A stretch of DNA of 64,000 nt from Streptomyces sp. R302 (lineage in GTDB: Bacteria; Actinomycetota; Actinomycetes; Streptomycetales; Streptomycetaceae): positions 62,001-126,000 of the forward strand of contig NZ_JABBGE010000002.1 in assembly GCF_012927245.1 (NCBI RefSeq), given 5' to 3'. The notes under the pieces were generated by a model. The model had not been told where the DNA came from, ran no database searches, and worked only from the letters and a program-made list of their open reading frames with translations. A program made the position numbers and the translations under genes. Of the stretch, positions 40,851-48,715 are shown one piece after another. Position 1 is the stretch's first letter. Each line of letters starts with the position of its first letter.

Positions 40851-41549
40851 GTGCGACTGACCCCCACGGAGCGCGACCGGCTGCTGCTCTTCGGCGCCGC
40901 CGAGCTCGCCCGGGCCCGGCGGGCCCGCGGCCTTCGGCTCAACGTCCCCGAGGCGACCGCCCTCGTCGCGGACACCGTCTGCGAGGCGGCCCGCGACGGC
41001 CGGAGGCTCGCCGAGGCCATCGAGGCGGCCCGCTCCGTCCTCGGCCCCGAGGACGTGCTGCCCGGCGTCGCCGACGTGGTGACCGAGGTCCACGTCGAGG
41101 CCGTCTTCGACGACGGCTCCCGGCTCGCCGTCGTCACCGACCCGATCGGCGGGGGCACGCTCGGCGCAGGCGCGCCCGGCGCGCTGCTCCCCGGCCCCGG
41201 CCACCCCGAGCCGGAGCCCGCGCTCACCCTCGCCGTACGCAACACGGCGACGGTCCCGGTCAGCGTCACCTCCCACTTCCACTTCTTCGAGGCCAACCCG
41301 CGCCTCGACTTCGACCGCGCCGCCGCCTACGGCATGCGCCTCGCCATCCCCGCCGGCGCCTCCTTCCGCTTCGACCCCGGCGGCGCCGCCGAGGTCGGGC
41401 TCGTGCCCATCGGCGGCGCCCGCGTCGCCATCGGCTTCGCCGGCCTCGTCGACGGGCCGCTGGACGCGCCCGGCGCGAAGGCGGAGGCCCTGCGGCGCGC
41501 CGCCGCCTGCGGCTACCTGGGCGTCACGGCCCCGAAGGAGGACGACTGA
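40851..41549 (+). CDS. ureAB: urease gamma/beta fusion-like subunit
   Basis: 232 residues from a GTG at 40851 (VRLTPTERDRLLLFGAAELA), set by AGGAGG 8 bases upstream. Residues 1-95 are UreA-like (LTPTERDRLLLF, RARGLRLNVPEATALVADTV, VLGPEDVLPGVADVV); residues 110-225 are UreB-like (LAVRNTATVPVSVTSHFHFF, FEANPRLDFDRAAAYGMRLA, IPAGASFRFDPGG). In a urease these form the scaffold around the catalytic UreC. Stop overlaps the ureC start (TGATG). No accessory genes (ureDEFG) are nearby. Confidence 0.92.
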   Translation: MRLTPTERDRLLLFGAAELARARRARGLRLNVPEATALVADTVCEAARDGRRLAEAIEAARSVLGPEDVLPGVADVVTEVHVEAVFDDGSRLAVVTDPIGGGTLGAGAPGALLPGPGHPEPEPALTLAVRNTATVPVSVTSHFHFFEANPRLDFDRAAAYGMRLAIPAGASFRFDPGGAAEVGLVPIGGARVAIGFAGLVDGPLDAPGAKAEALRRAAACGYLGVTAPKEDD

Positions 41550-43231
41550 TGGACCCGTACGAGTACGCCTCCGTGCACGGCCCCCGGGCCGGCGACCGGG
41601 TGGTCCTCGGCGACTCCGGACTCGTCGTCCGGGTCGAGGCCGACTCCCAGAAGCCCGGCGAGGAGTTCCTCGCCGGCTTCGGCAAGACCGCCCGCGACGG
41701 CCTCCACCTCAAGGCCGCCGCCGTCCGCGAGACCTGCGACGTCGTCATCAGCAACGTCCTGCTGATCGACGCCGTCCAGGGCATCCGCAAGGTCTCCGTC
41801 GGCATCCGCGAGGGCCGGATCCACGCCATCGGCCGGGCCGGCAACCCCGACACCCTCGACGGCGTCGACGTCGTCGTCGGCACCGGCACCTCGATCGTCT
41901 CCGGCGAGGGGCTCATCGCCACCGCAGGCGCCGTCGACACCCACGTCCACCTGCTCTCGCCGCGGATCATGGAGGCCTCGCTCGCCTCCGGCGTCACCAC
42001 GATCATCGGCCAGGAGTTCGGGCCCGTCTGGGGCGTCGGCGTCAACTCGCCCTGGGCGCTCCACCACGCCTTCAACGCCTTCGACGCCTGGCCCGTCAAC
42101 ATCGGCTTCCTCGCCCGGGGTTCCTCCTCGGACCCGGCGCCGCTGGTCGAGGCGCTCGCAGAGGGCGGCGCCTCCGGCTTCAAGGTCCACGAGGACATGG
42201 GCGCCCACACCCGCGCCCTCGACACCGCGCTGCGGGTCGCCGAGGAGCACGACGTCCAGGTCGCCCTGCACAGCGACGGCCTGAACGAGTGCCTGTCCGT
42301 GGAGGACACCCTCGCCGTCCTGGAAGGCCGTACGATCCACGCCTTCCACATCGAGGGCTGCGGCGGCGGACACGTCCCCAACGTCCTGAAGATGGCGGGC
42401 GTGCCGAACGTCATCGGCTCCTCCACCAACCCCACCCTGCCCTTCGGCCGCGACGCGGTGGCCGAGCACTACGGGATGATCGTCTCCGTCCACGACCTGA
42501 AGACCGACCTCCCCGGCGACGCCGCCATGGCGCGCGACCGGATCCGGGCCGGGACGATGGGCGCGGAGGACGTCCTGCACGACCTCGGCGCGATCGGGAT
42601 CACCTCCTCCGACGCGCAGGGGATGGGAAGGGCCGGCGAGACCGTACGCCGGACCTTCGCCATGGCCGGGAAGATGAAGGCCGAGCTCGGCCCGCTGGAG
42701 GGCGACGGCGCGCACGACGACAACGCGCGCGTGCTCCGCTACCTGGCCAAGCTCACCATCAACCCGGCGATCGCCCACGGCCTCGCCCACGAGATCGGCT
42801 CCGTCGAGGTCGGCAAGCTCGCCGACATCGTGCTGTGGCGGCCCGAGTTCTTCGGCGCCAAACCCCAGATGGTGCTCAAGGCCGGCTTCCCCGCCTGGGG
42901 CGTCACGGGCGATCCCAACGCCGCCACCGACACCTGCGAACCCCTCGTCCTCGGCCCGCTGTTCGGCGCCCACGGCGCCGCCGCCGCGGACCTCTCCGTC
43001 GCCTTCGTCGCCCAGGCCGCCGTCGACCTCGGCGGCGACCGGATGCCGACCCGGCGCCGCCGCGTCCCGGTGCGCGGCACCCGGGGGATCGGCCCCGCCG
43101 ACCTGCTCCTCAACTCCCGTACCGGCTCCGTCCAGGTGGACGACCGCACCGGCCTCGTCTCGCTCGACGGCTCCCCGATCCGCTCCGAGCCGGCCGACTC
43201 CGTCTCCCTGAACCGCCTCTACTTCCTCTAG
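41549..43231 (+). CDS. ureC: urease alpha subunit-like amidohydrolase with divergent substrate loop
   Basis: 560 residues starting MDPYEYASVHGPRAGDRVVL. All nickel ligands are kept by alignment to Klebsiella UreC: His pair DTHVHLL, carbamylated Lys in GFKVHEDMG, His in VALHSDGLNE, His in HIEGCGGGHVPN, Asp in SSDAQGMGRAGE; the flap catalytic His320 (VHDL) and Arg336 align too. But flap Cys319 is Val, and the substrate loop [20 protein letters not shown] is replaced by GQEFGPVWGVGVNSP with a shortening. Thus urease ancestry is clear while urea specificity is doubtful. Followed by agmatine deiminase. Confidence 0.9.
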   Translation: MDPYEYASVHGPRAGDRVVLGDSGLVVRVEADSQKPGEEFLAGFGKTARDGLHLKAAAVRETCDVVISNVLLIDAVQGIRKVSVGIREGRIHAIGRAGNPDTLDGVDVVVGTGTSIVSGEGLIATAGAVDTHVHLLSPRIMEASLASGVTTIIGQEFGPVWGVGVNSPWALHHAFNAFDAWPVNIGFLARGSSSDPAPLVEALAEGGASGFKVHEDMGAHTRALDTALRVAEEHDVQVALHSDGLNECLSVEDTLAVLEGRTIHAFHIEGCGGGHVPNVLKMAGVPNVIGSSTNPTLPFGRDAVAEHYGMIVSVHDLKTDLPGDAAMARDRIRAGTMGAEDVLHDLGAIGITSSDAQGMGRAGETVRRTFAMAGKMKAELGPLEGDGAHDDNARVLRYLAKLTINPAIAHGLAHEIGSVEVGKLADIVLWRPEFFGAKPQMVLKAGFPAWGVTGDPNAATDTCEPLVLGPLFGAHGAAAADLSVAFVAQAAVDLGGDRMPTRRRRVPVRGTRGIGPADLLLNSRTGSVQVDDRTGLVSLDGSPIRSEPADSVSLNRLYFL

Positions 43232-43242
43232 GACCCGCCGAG

Positions 43243-44265
43243 ATGACTTCGTACCGCATGCCCGCCGAGTGGACCCCGCACGAGCGGACCTGGATGGCCT
43301 GGCCCAGCCCCAACCCCACCTTCACCAGCGACGAGGAGCTCGCGGAGGCCCGCGGGGCCTGGGCCGCCGTCGCCCGCGCCGTCCGCCGCTTCGAGCCGGT
43401 GACGATGGTCGTCGCCCCCGGCGACGCCGAGGGCGCCCGGGAACTCCTCGGCGAGGACGTCGAGCTGGTCGAGCGGGAGCTCGACGACGCCTGGATGCGC
43501 GACATCGGCCCCACCTTCGTGAAGGACGCGGAGGGCCGGCTGGCCGCCGTCGACTGGGTGTTCAACGGCTGGGGCGCCCAGGACTGGGCCCGCTGGGAGC
43601 ACGACTCCAAGATCGCCCGCCATGTCGCGGACGCGGCCGAGGTGCCCGTACTGAGCAGCGAGCTGGTCAACGAGGGCGGCGGCATCCACGTCGACGGCGA
43701 GGGCACCGTCCTGCTCACCGACACCGTCCAGCTCGGCTCCGGCCGCAACCCCGAGTGGAGCCGCGAGCAGGTCGAGCGGGAGATCCACGCCAAGCTCGGC
43801 ACCACCCGGGCGATCTGGCTCCCGCACGGCCTCGCCGGCGACTACGGCCTCTACGGCACCCAGGGCCACATCGACATCGTCGCCGCCTTCGCCCGCCCCG
43901 GCACCGTCCTCGTCCACAGCCAGCAGGACCCCCGCCACCCCGACTACGGCCGCTCCCGGCTGTACGCGGACATCCTCCGCGCCCAGACCGACGCCCAGGG
44001 CCGCCCCCTGGAGGTCATCGAGGTCCCCGCCCCCACCGTCCTCACCGACGAGGAGGGCGACTGGGTCGACTACTCCTACATCAACCACTACCTCTGCAAC
44101 GGCGCCGTGATCCTCTGCGCCTTCGACGACCCCCACGACGAGCTCGCCGCCGAGATCTTCCGCCGCCTCTTCCCGGACCGCGAGGTCGTCCTCGTCGACG
44201 CCCGGACGATCTTCGCGTCGGGCGGCGGCATCCACTGCATCACCCAGCAGCAACCCGCGGTGTAG
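43243..44265 (+). CDS. aguA: agmatine deiminase (peptidyl-arginine deiminase-like)
   Basis: 340 residues starting MTSYRMPAEWTPHERTWMAW. Guanidino-group-modifying fold: catalytic Cys near the C-terminus in SGGGIHCITQQQ, catalytic His in YGTQGHIDIVAAF, acidic residues in DDAWMRDIGPTFV and VNEGGGIHVDGEG. Family members hydrolyse agmatine to N-carbamoylputrescine and ammonia. It lies 11 bases after the ureC stop, within the operon. The next enzyme normally needed, N-carbamoylputrescine amidohydrolase, is not present nearby. Only a weak RBS, so translation is likely coupled. Confidence 0.92.
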   Translation: MTSYRMPAEWTPHERTWMAWPSPNPTFTSDEELAEARGAWAAVARAVRRFEPVTMVVAPGDAEGARELLGEDVELVERELDDAWMRDIGPTFVKDAEGRLAAVDWVFNGWGAQDWARWEHDSKIARHVADAAEVPVLSSELVNEGGGIHVDGEGTVLLTDTVQLGSGRNPEWSREQVEREIHAKLGTTRAIWLPHGLAGDYGLYGTQGHIDIVAAFARPGTVLVHSQQDPRHPDYGRSRLYADILRAQTDAQGRPLEVIEVPAPTVLTDEEGDWVDYSYINHYLCNGAVILCAFDDPHDELAAEIFRRLFPDREVVLVDARTIFASGGGIHCITQQQPAV

Positions 44266-44307
44266 GTGCCACGGCGCCGATCAGGGCCGGTGGGGCCTGC
44301 CGCGGGC

Positions 44308-44844
44308 TCAGACCGCGTCGCCGTCTCGCCAGTCGAAGACGAGCGGGGCGGTCGGGTCGGGCAGGGCGAGTCCGCCGGCCGGGCGGACGAAGACGCCGCC
44401 CTCCTCCTCGGGGAGCGGGACGGTGCCGTCGGGGCCGAGCACCTCGATCCGCCCGCCCCACACCTCCCAGCCGCGCGCGCGGTAGAGCGCCGCGCCCTCG
44501 TCGGAGGCGGAGAGCGCGCCGAAGCGGTGGGTGCCGTCGATCACCCGCTCCAGGGCGTCCATGACGGCCCCGCCGAACCCCCGGCGCCGCGCGTCGGCCC
44601 GGACGGCGACGCCTTCCACGTACCCGGTCCGGTACGAGCGGCCGCGGTGCAGCACCCGGCGCTGGACGACGGCCCCGTGGGCGAGGAGCCCGGTCGCGTC
44701 CTCGATCCAGGCGTGGACCCCGCCCAGGGTGTGGTCCCAGTCCTCCGCGGAGAAGTCGCCGTCGAAGGCAGCGTCGAGCAGCGCGCGGACGGCCGTGAGC
44801 CGCTCCGCGCCGAGTTCGTGGGTGGGTGCGGTCCTCACGGTCAT
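44308..44844 (-). CDS. aminoglycoside 2'-N-acetyltransferase-like GNAT protein, AAC(2')-I family
   Basis: 178 residues starting MTVRTAPTHELGAERLTAVR, chosen over an upstream start because GGGAGGG precedes this ATG. Close family resemblance to mycobacterial AAC(2')-Ic: FDGDFSAEDWDHTLGGVHAW, the acetyl-CoA loop TGYVEGVAVRADARRRGFGG, ALYRARGWEVWGG and C-terminal VFDWRDGDAV. These enzymes acetylate the 2'-amino group of aminoglycosides; some act mainly on cell-wall or thiol substrates. Divergent from the hydrolase at 44966. A fragment of a second copy lies at 35067. Confidence 0.85.
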   Translation of the reverse strand: MTVRTAPTHELGAERLTAVRALLDAAFDGDFSAEDWDHTLGGVHAWIEDATGLLAHGAVVQRRVLHRGRSYRTGYVEGVAVRADARRRGFGGAVMDALERVIDGTHRFGALSASDEGAALYRARGWEVWGGRIEVLGPDGTVPLPEEEGGVFVRPAGGLALPDPTAPLVFDWRDGDAV

Positions 44845-44879
44845 CCCCTCACCCTCCCACAGCAACCCCCACCCCTCAC

Positions 44880-44960
44880 CTAACCCCCTTAGTGCCCTTG
44901 ACGGGTTAAGTAGCCCCTGATCGAATCCCCTTAACCGCTTCTTGAGAGTTGAGGGGTTAG
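44880..44960. promoter_or_regulatory. nested inverted repeats in divergent promoter
   Basis: Outer arms CTAACCCC (44880-44887) and GGGGTTAG (44953-44960); inner arms GGTTAAG (44904-44910) and CTTAACC (44930-44936). All share a GGTTA core, arranged symmetrically between the AAC(2')-like gene and the hydrolase. Suggests binding of a dimeric or tetrameric regulator; regulator unknown. Confidence 0.55.
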
Positions 44961-44965
44961 AGACC

Positions 44966-45847
44966 ATGTCCGTGCTGCCCACCCGCCACCGCACCGTCAC
45001 CGTCCGCGGCCACGAGATCTTCTACCGGGAGGCCGGACCGGCCGACGCCCCCGTCCTGCTCCTGCTGCACGGCTTCCCGACCAGCTCGCACATGTTCCGC
45101 GACCTGATCCCCCGCCTCGCCGACCGGTACCGGCTGATCGCCCCGGACCACCTGGGCTTCGGCCGCAGTGCCGCGCCCTCCGCCGACGCCTTCGCCTACT
45201 CCTTCGCGGAACTGGCCGCGCTCACCGGCGAGTTCACCGAGGCGCTCGGCCTCGACCGCTTCGCGATCTACATCCAGGACTACGGCGCCCCCATCGGCCT
45301 GCGCCTCGCCCTCGCCCACCCCGAGCGGATCACCGCGGTCGTCACCCAGAACGGCAACGCGTACGAGGAGGGCCTGGGCACGGAGGCCTGGGCCCCCGTC
45401 CTCGCCCTGATCGCCGACCGGACCCCCGAGACCGAGGCCCCGGTCCGGGCCATCCGCTCCCTCGACGGCATCCGGTGGCAGTACGAGACGGGCGTCCCCG
45501 CCGCCTACCGGGACCGCCTCAGCCCGGACGCCTGGCACCACGACGCCGCCCTGATGGCCCGCGAGGGCCAGGACGGCATCCAGCTCGGCCTGATCGCCGA
45601 CTACGGCTCCAACTTCGCCCTCTATCCGGCCTTCCAGGAGTGGTTCCGCACCTCCCGGGTGCCGCTCCTCGCCGTCTGGGGCGAGGGCGACGAGGTCTTC
45701 GTCCCGGCCGGCGCCGAGGCCTTCCGCCGCGACCTCCCGGACGCCGAGATCCACCTCCTGCCCACCGGCCACTTCGCCCTGGAGACGCACGCGCCGCGCG
45801 TCGCCGAGCTGATCGGGGACTTCCTGGAGCGGCACGTGACGGCGTAG
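44966..45847 (+). CDS. alpha/beta hydrolase with Asp nucleophile (haloalkane dehalogenase/epoxide hydrolase-like)
   Basis: 293 residues starting MSVLPTRHRTVTVRGHEIFY; GAGGGG 11 bases upstream. Oxyanion-hole motif LLHGFPTSSHMFRDLI; nucleophile elbow is IQDYGAPIGLRLA, i.e. Asp instead of Ser, the hallmark of haloalkane dehalogenases and epoxide hydrolases; acid Asp in WGEGDEVFVPAG and His in PTGHFALETH. Substrate not visible. Start is the ATG after an alternative TTG at 44942, which overlaps the operator region. Confidence 0.87.
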   Translation: MSVLPTRHRTVTVRGHEIFYREAGPADAPVLLLLHGFPTSSHMFRDLIPRLADRYRLIAPDHLGFGRSAAPSADAFAYSFAELAALTGEFTEALGLDRFAIYIQDYGAPIGLRLALAHPERITAVVTQNGNAYEEGLGTEAWAPVLALIADRTPETEAPVRAIRSLDGIRWQYETGVPAAYRDRLSPDAWHHDAALMAREGQDGIQLGLIADYGSNFALYPAFQEWFRTSRVPLLAVWGEGDEVFVPAGAEAFRRDLPDAEIHLLPTGHFALETHAPRVAELIGDFLERHVTA

Positions 45848-45860
45848 GCGGGAAATGAAT

Positions 45861-45904
45861 ACCGCCCCCGTCCCCGGCCTGGGGGGACCGGAGAGGGGGG
45901 CGGT
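45861..45904. terminator. convergent terminator between the hydrolase and pruA
   Basis: ACCGCCCCC / GGGGGCGGT arms around 26 bases that can fold internally. On the minus strand the stem is followed by ATTCATTTC. Confidence 0.6.
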
Positions 45905-45935
45905 GATCAGGGGCCGCTCACGCGGCGGGCGGGGC

Positions 45936-47567
45936 TCAGCCCATGTGCGGGTAGCCGTACTCGGTCGGCGGGACCAGCGTCTCCTTGATGGCGCGGGTCA
46001 GCGTCCAGCGCATCAGGTTCTGCGGGGCGCCGGCCTTGTCGTTCGTGCCCGAGGCGCGGCCGCCGCCGAAGGGCTGCTGGCCGACGACGGCGCCGGTCGA
46101 CTTGTCGTTGATGTAGAAGTTGCCCGCGGCGAAGCGGAGCTTCTCCATCGTGTGCGCGGCGGCGGCGCGGTCGTTGGAGATGACGGCGCCGGTCAGGGCG
46201 TAGTCGGAGACCGACTCCATCTGCTCCAGCATGGCGTCGTACTGGTCGTCCTCGTAGACGTGGATCGCCAGGATCGGGCCGAAGTACTCGGCCTTGAAGA
46301 CCTCGTTCTCCGGGTCGGTGCAGGCGATGACGGTCGGGCGGACGAAGTAGCCCTCCGAGTCGTCGTAGGTGCCGCCGGCGATGATCGTGCAGCTCGGGTC
46401 GGAGGAGGCACGGTCGATCGCCGCCTTGTTCTTGGCGAACGAGCGGTCGTCGATGACGGCACCGATGAAGTTCGACAGGTCGGTGACGTCACCCATGGCG
46501 ATGCCGTCGACCTCGGCCGCGAACTCCTCCTTGAAGCCGTCGTTCCAGATGGACGCCGGGATGTACGCCCGCGAGGACGCGGAGCACTTCTGGCCCTGGA
46601 ACTCGAAGGAGCCGCGGGTCAGCGCGGTCTTCAGGACGGCGCGGTCGGCGCTGGGGTGGGCGACGACGAAGTCCTTGCCGCCGGTCTCGCCGACGATCCG
46701 CGGGTAGGAGCGGTACTTCTCGATGTTGGTGCCGACCGTCTTCCACAGGTGCTGGAAGGTCTTGGTCGAGCCGGTGAAGTGGATGCCGGCCAGGTCGCGG
46801 TGGTTCAGGGCCACCTCGGAGACGGCGATGCCGTCGCCGGTCACCAGGTTGATGACGCCCTTCGGCAGGCCGGCCTCCTCCAGGAGCTCCATGAGGAGCA
46901 CGGCGGAGTGGGTCTGCGTCGGGGACGGCTTCCAGACGACCACGTTGCCCATGAGGGCGGGGGCGGTGGGCAGGTTGCCCGCGATGGCCGTGAAGTTGAA
47001 CGGCGTGATCGCGTAGACGAAGCCTTCGAGCGGGCGGTGGTCCAGACGGTTCCAGACGCCCGGGGAGTTCGCCGGCGGCTGCTCGGCGAGGATCTGGCGG
47101 GCGTACGCCACGTTGAAGCGCCAGAAGTCGACGAGCTCGCACGGGGTGTCGATCTCGGCCTGCTGGGCGGTCTTCGACTGGCCGAGCATCGTGGAGGCGG
47201 CCAGCGTCTCGCGCCAGGGGCCGGCGAGCAGCTCGGCGGCGCGCAGGATGATCGCGGCGCGGTCGTCGAAGGACATCGCGCGCCAGGCCGGGGCGGCGGC
47301 CAGGGCCGCGTCGATCGCGTCCTGGGCGTCCTGCTGGGTGGCGCCGGCGAAGGTGCCGATGACGGACTTGTGGTTGTGCGGCTGCACGACGTCGACGCGC
47401 TCGCCGCCGCCCATGCGCTTCACGCCGCCGATGGTCATCGGCAGCTCGCGCGGGTTGTCGGCCAGCTCCTTGAGCTTGGCCTCCAGACGGGCGCGCTCCG
47501 GGGAACCGGGGGCGTAACCGTGCACCGGCTCGTTGACGGGAGCGGGGACCTGGGTCACAGCGTCCAT
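45936..47567 (-). CDS. pruA: 1-pyrroline-5-carboxylate (glutamate semialdehyde) dehydrogenase
   Basis: 543 residues starting MDAVTQVPAPVNEPVHGYAP, the standard PruA length. ALDH fold: ITPFNFTAIAGNLPTAPALM, NAD loop HFTGSTKTFQHLW, catalytic Glu in IVGETGGKDFV and catalytic Cys in FEFQGQKCSASSRAY. It oxidises the putA product to glutamate. GAAGGAG lies 11 bases upstream. It follows putA after 35 bases on the same strand, giving a proline-catabolism operon controlled from the divergent PucR-type regulator. Confidence 0.96.
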   Translation of the reverse strand: MDAVTQVPAPVNEPVHGYAPGSPERARLEAKLKELADNPRELPMTIGGVKRMGGGERVDVVQPHNHKSVIGTFAGATQQDAQDAIDAALAAAPAWRAMSFDDRAAIILRAAELLAGPWRETLAASTMLGQSKTAQQAEIDTPCELVDFWRFNVAYARQILAEQPPANSPGVWNRLDHRPLEGFVYAITPFNFTAIAGNLPTAPALMGNVVVWKPSPTQTHSAVLLMELLEEAGLPKGVINLVTGDGIAVSEVALNHRDLAGIHFTGSTKTFQHLWKTVGTNIEKYRSYPRIVGETGGKDFVVAHPSADRAVLKTALTRGSFEFQGQKCSASSRAYIPASIWNDGFKEEFAAEVDGIAMGDVTDLSNFIGAVIDDRSFAKNKAAIDRASSDPSCTIIAGGTYDDSEGYFVRPTVIACTDPENEVFKAEYFGPILAIHVYEDDQYDAMLEQMESVSDYALTGAVISNDRAAAAHTMEKLRFAAGNFYINDKSTGAVVGQQPFGGGRASGTNDKAGAPQNLMRWTLTRAIKETLVPPTEYGYPHMG

Positions 47568-47602
47568 GAGGGTCTTGACTCCTTCAAAGAGGGGTAGTGG
47601 GC

Positions 47603-48529
47603 TCAGCCCTTGGTCAGGATGGAGCGGACGAAGAAGAGCAGGTTGGCCGGCTTCTCCGCGAGACGGCGCATGAAGTAGCCGTACCAGTCGGTGCCGTAGG
47701 CCGTGTAGACGCGCATGCGGTGGCCCTCGGCGGCGAGCCGGTTCTGCTCCTCGGAGCGGATGCCGTACAGCATCTGGAACTCGTACTCGTCCAGCTTGCG
47801 CCCGGCGCGGCGGGCCAGCTCCTGGCCGATGGCGATCAGGCGCGGGTCGTGCGAGCCGATCATCGGGTAGCCCTCGCCGTCCATCAGGATCTTCATGATC
47901 CGGACGTACGCCTTGTCGATCTCGGGCTTGTCCTGGATGGCGACCTCGGCGGGCTCCTTGTAGGCGCCCTTCACGATGCGCACGCGGGAGCCGTTCGCGG
48001 CCAGGCGGCGGGCGTCCTCCTCGGTGCGGAAGAGGTAGGCCTGGATGACGCAGCCGGTCTGCGGGAAGTCCTTCCGCAGCTCCTCGTGGATGGCGAACAT
48101 CGAGTCGAGGGTGGTGTGGTCCTCGGCGTCCAGGGTGACCGTGGTGCCGATCTCGGCGGCGGCCGCGACGACGGGCCGGACGTTCGCGAGGGCCAGCTCG
48201 TGGCCCTTCTCCAGCGACTGGCCGAACATCGACAGCTTGACGGACATCTCGGCGCGCTCGCCGAGGCCCAGCTCCTTGAGGCGGCCGATCAGCTCCAGGT
48301 AGGCGTCCCGGGCGGCGTAGGACTGCTCGACGGTGGTGATGTCCTCGCCGACGACGTCGAGGGTGACCTCCAGGCCGCGGGCGGTCAGGTCCCGGACGAT
48401 CGGGACGACGTCGTCCACGATCTCGCCGGCGATGAAGCGCGCCACGACCTGCTTGGTCCCGGGCGCGGCCGACACGAGACGGCGCATCTTGTCGCTGCGC
48501 GAGGCGGCGAGGATCACGGGACCCAGCAC
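47603..48529 (-). CDS. putA: proline dehydrogenase (monofunctional)
   Basis: 308 residues from a GTG at 48529 with GGAGG upstream. FAD-dependent ProDH TIM barrel: LDVVGEDITTVEQSYAARDA, SVKLSMFGQSLEKGHELALA, TVTLDAEDHTTLDSMFAIHE, RIVKGAYKEPAEVA, GSHDPRLIAIGQELARRAG and FQMLYGIRSEEQNRLA are all family signatures. It oxidises proline to pyrroline-5-carboxylate; the adjacent pruA completes the route. No fused dehydrogenase or DNA-binding domain, as expected in actinobacteria. Confidence 0.96.
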   Translation of the reverse strand: MLGPVILAASRSDKMRRLVSAAPGTKQVVARFIAGEIVDDVVPIVRDLTARGLEVTLDVVGEDITTVEQSYAARDAYLELIGRLKELGLGERAEMSVKLSMFGQSLEKGHELALANVRPVVAAAAEIGTTVTLDAEDHTTLDSMFAIHEELRKDFPQTGCVIQAYLFRTEEDARRLAANGSRVRIVKGAYKEPAEVAIQDKPEIDKAYVRIMKILMDGEGYPMIGSHDPRLIAIGQELARRAGRKLDEYEFQMLYGIRSEEQNRLAAEGHRMRVYTAYGTDWYGYFMRRLAEKPANLLFFVRSILTKG

Positions 48530-48677
48530 GGGGCACCTCCAAAGGGGCGAGGAAGAACAGGGCCATTACCGGTCGCGGGGGTACGAACCGGGAACAGCAC
48601 GGGTAACCACCGTGAAACCTAAGGATCGCTCCGATCCTGCGCCATCTACAGCTGTCACGCATCCGTGAACACGCCCT

Positions 48678-48691
48678 CAGACAACTGTCTG
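48678..48691. promoter_or_regulatory. palindrome in the putA/PucR divergent promoter
   Basis: Perfect CAGACA-AC-TGTCTG, 25 bases before the regulator's ATG and 149 bases before putA. A good candidate for the binding site of the divergent PucR-type activator; unproven. Confidence 0.5.
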
Positions 48692-48715
48692 AAGCAACCG
48701 GTCGGCGGTGCGAGA

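Noticed and set aside
42440-42500. Apparent loss of the urease flap catalytic His in UreC
   Set aside because: A gapped reading made VHDL look shifted, but an ungapped alignment across the flap keeps His320; only Cys319 and the following His are changed.
48665-48715. Start of the PucR-type regulator at 48665
   Set aside because: The extra residues cover the CAGACA-TGTCTG palindrome and have no homologous look; the ATG at 48716 fits better.
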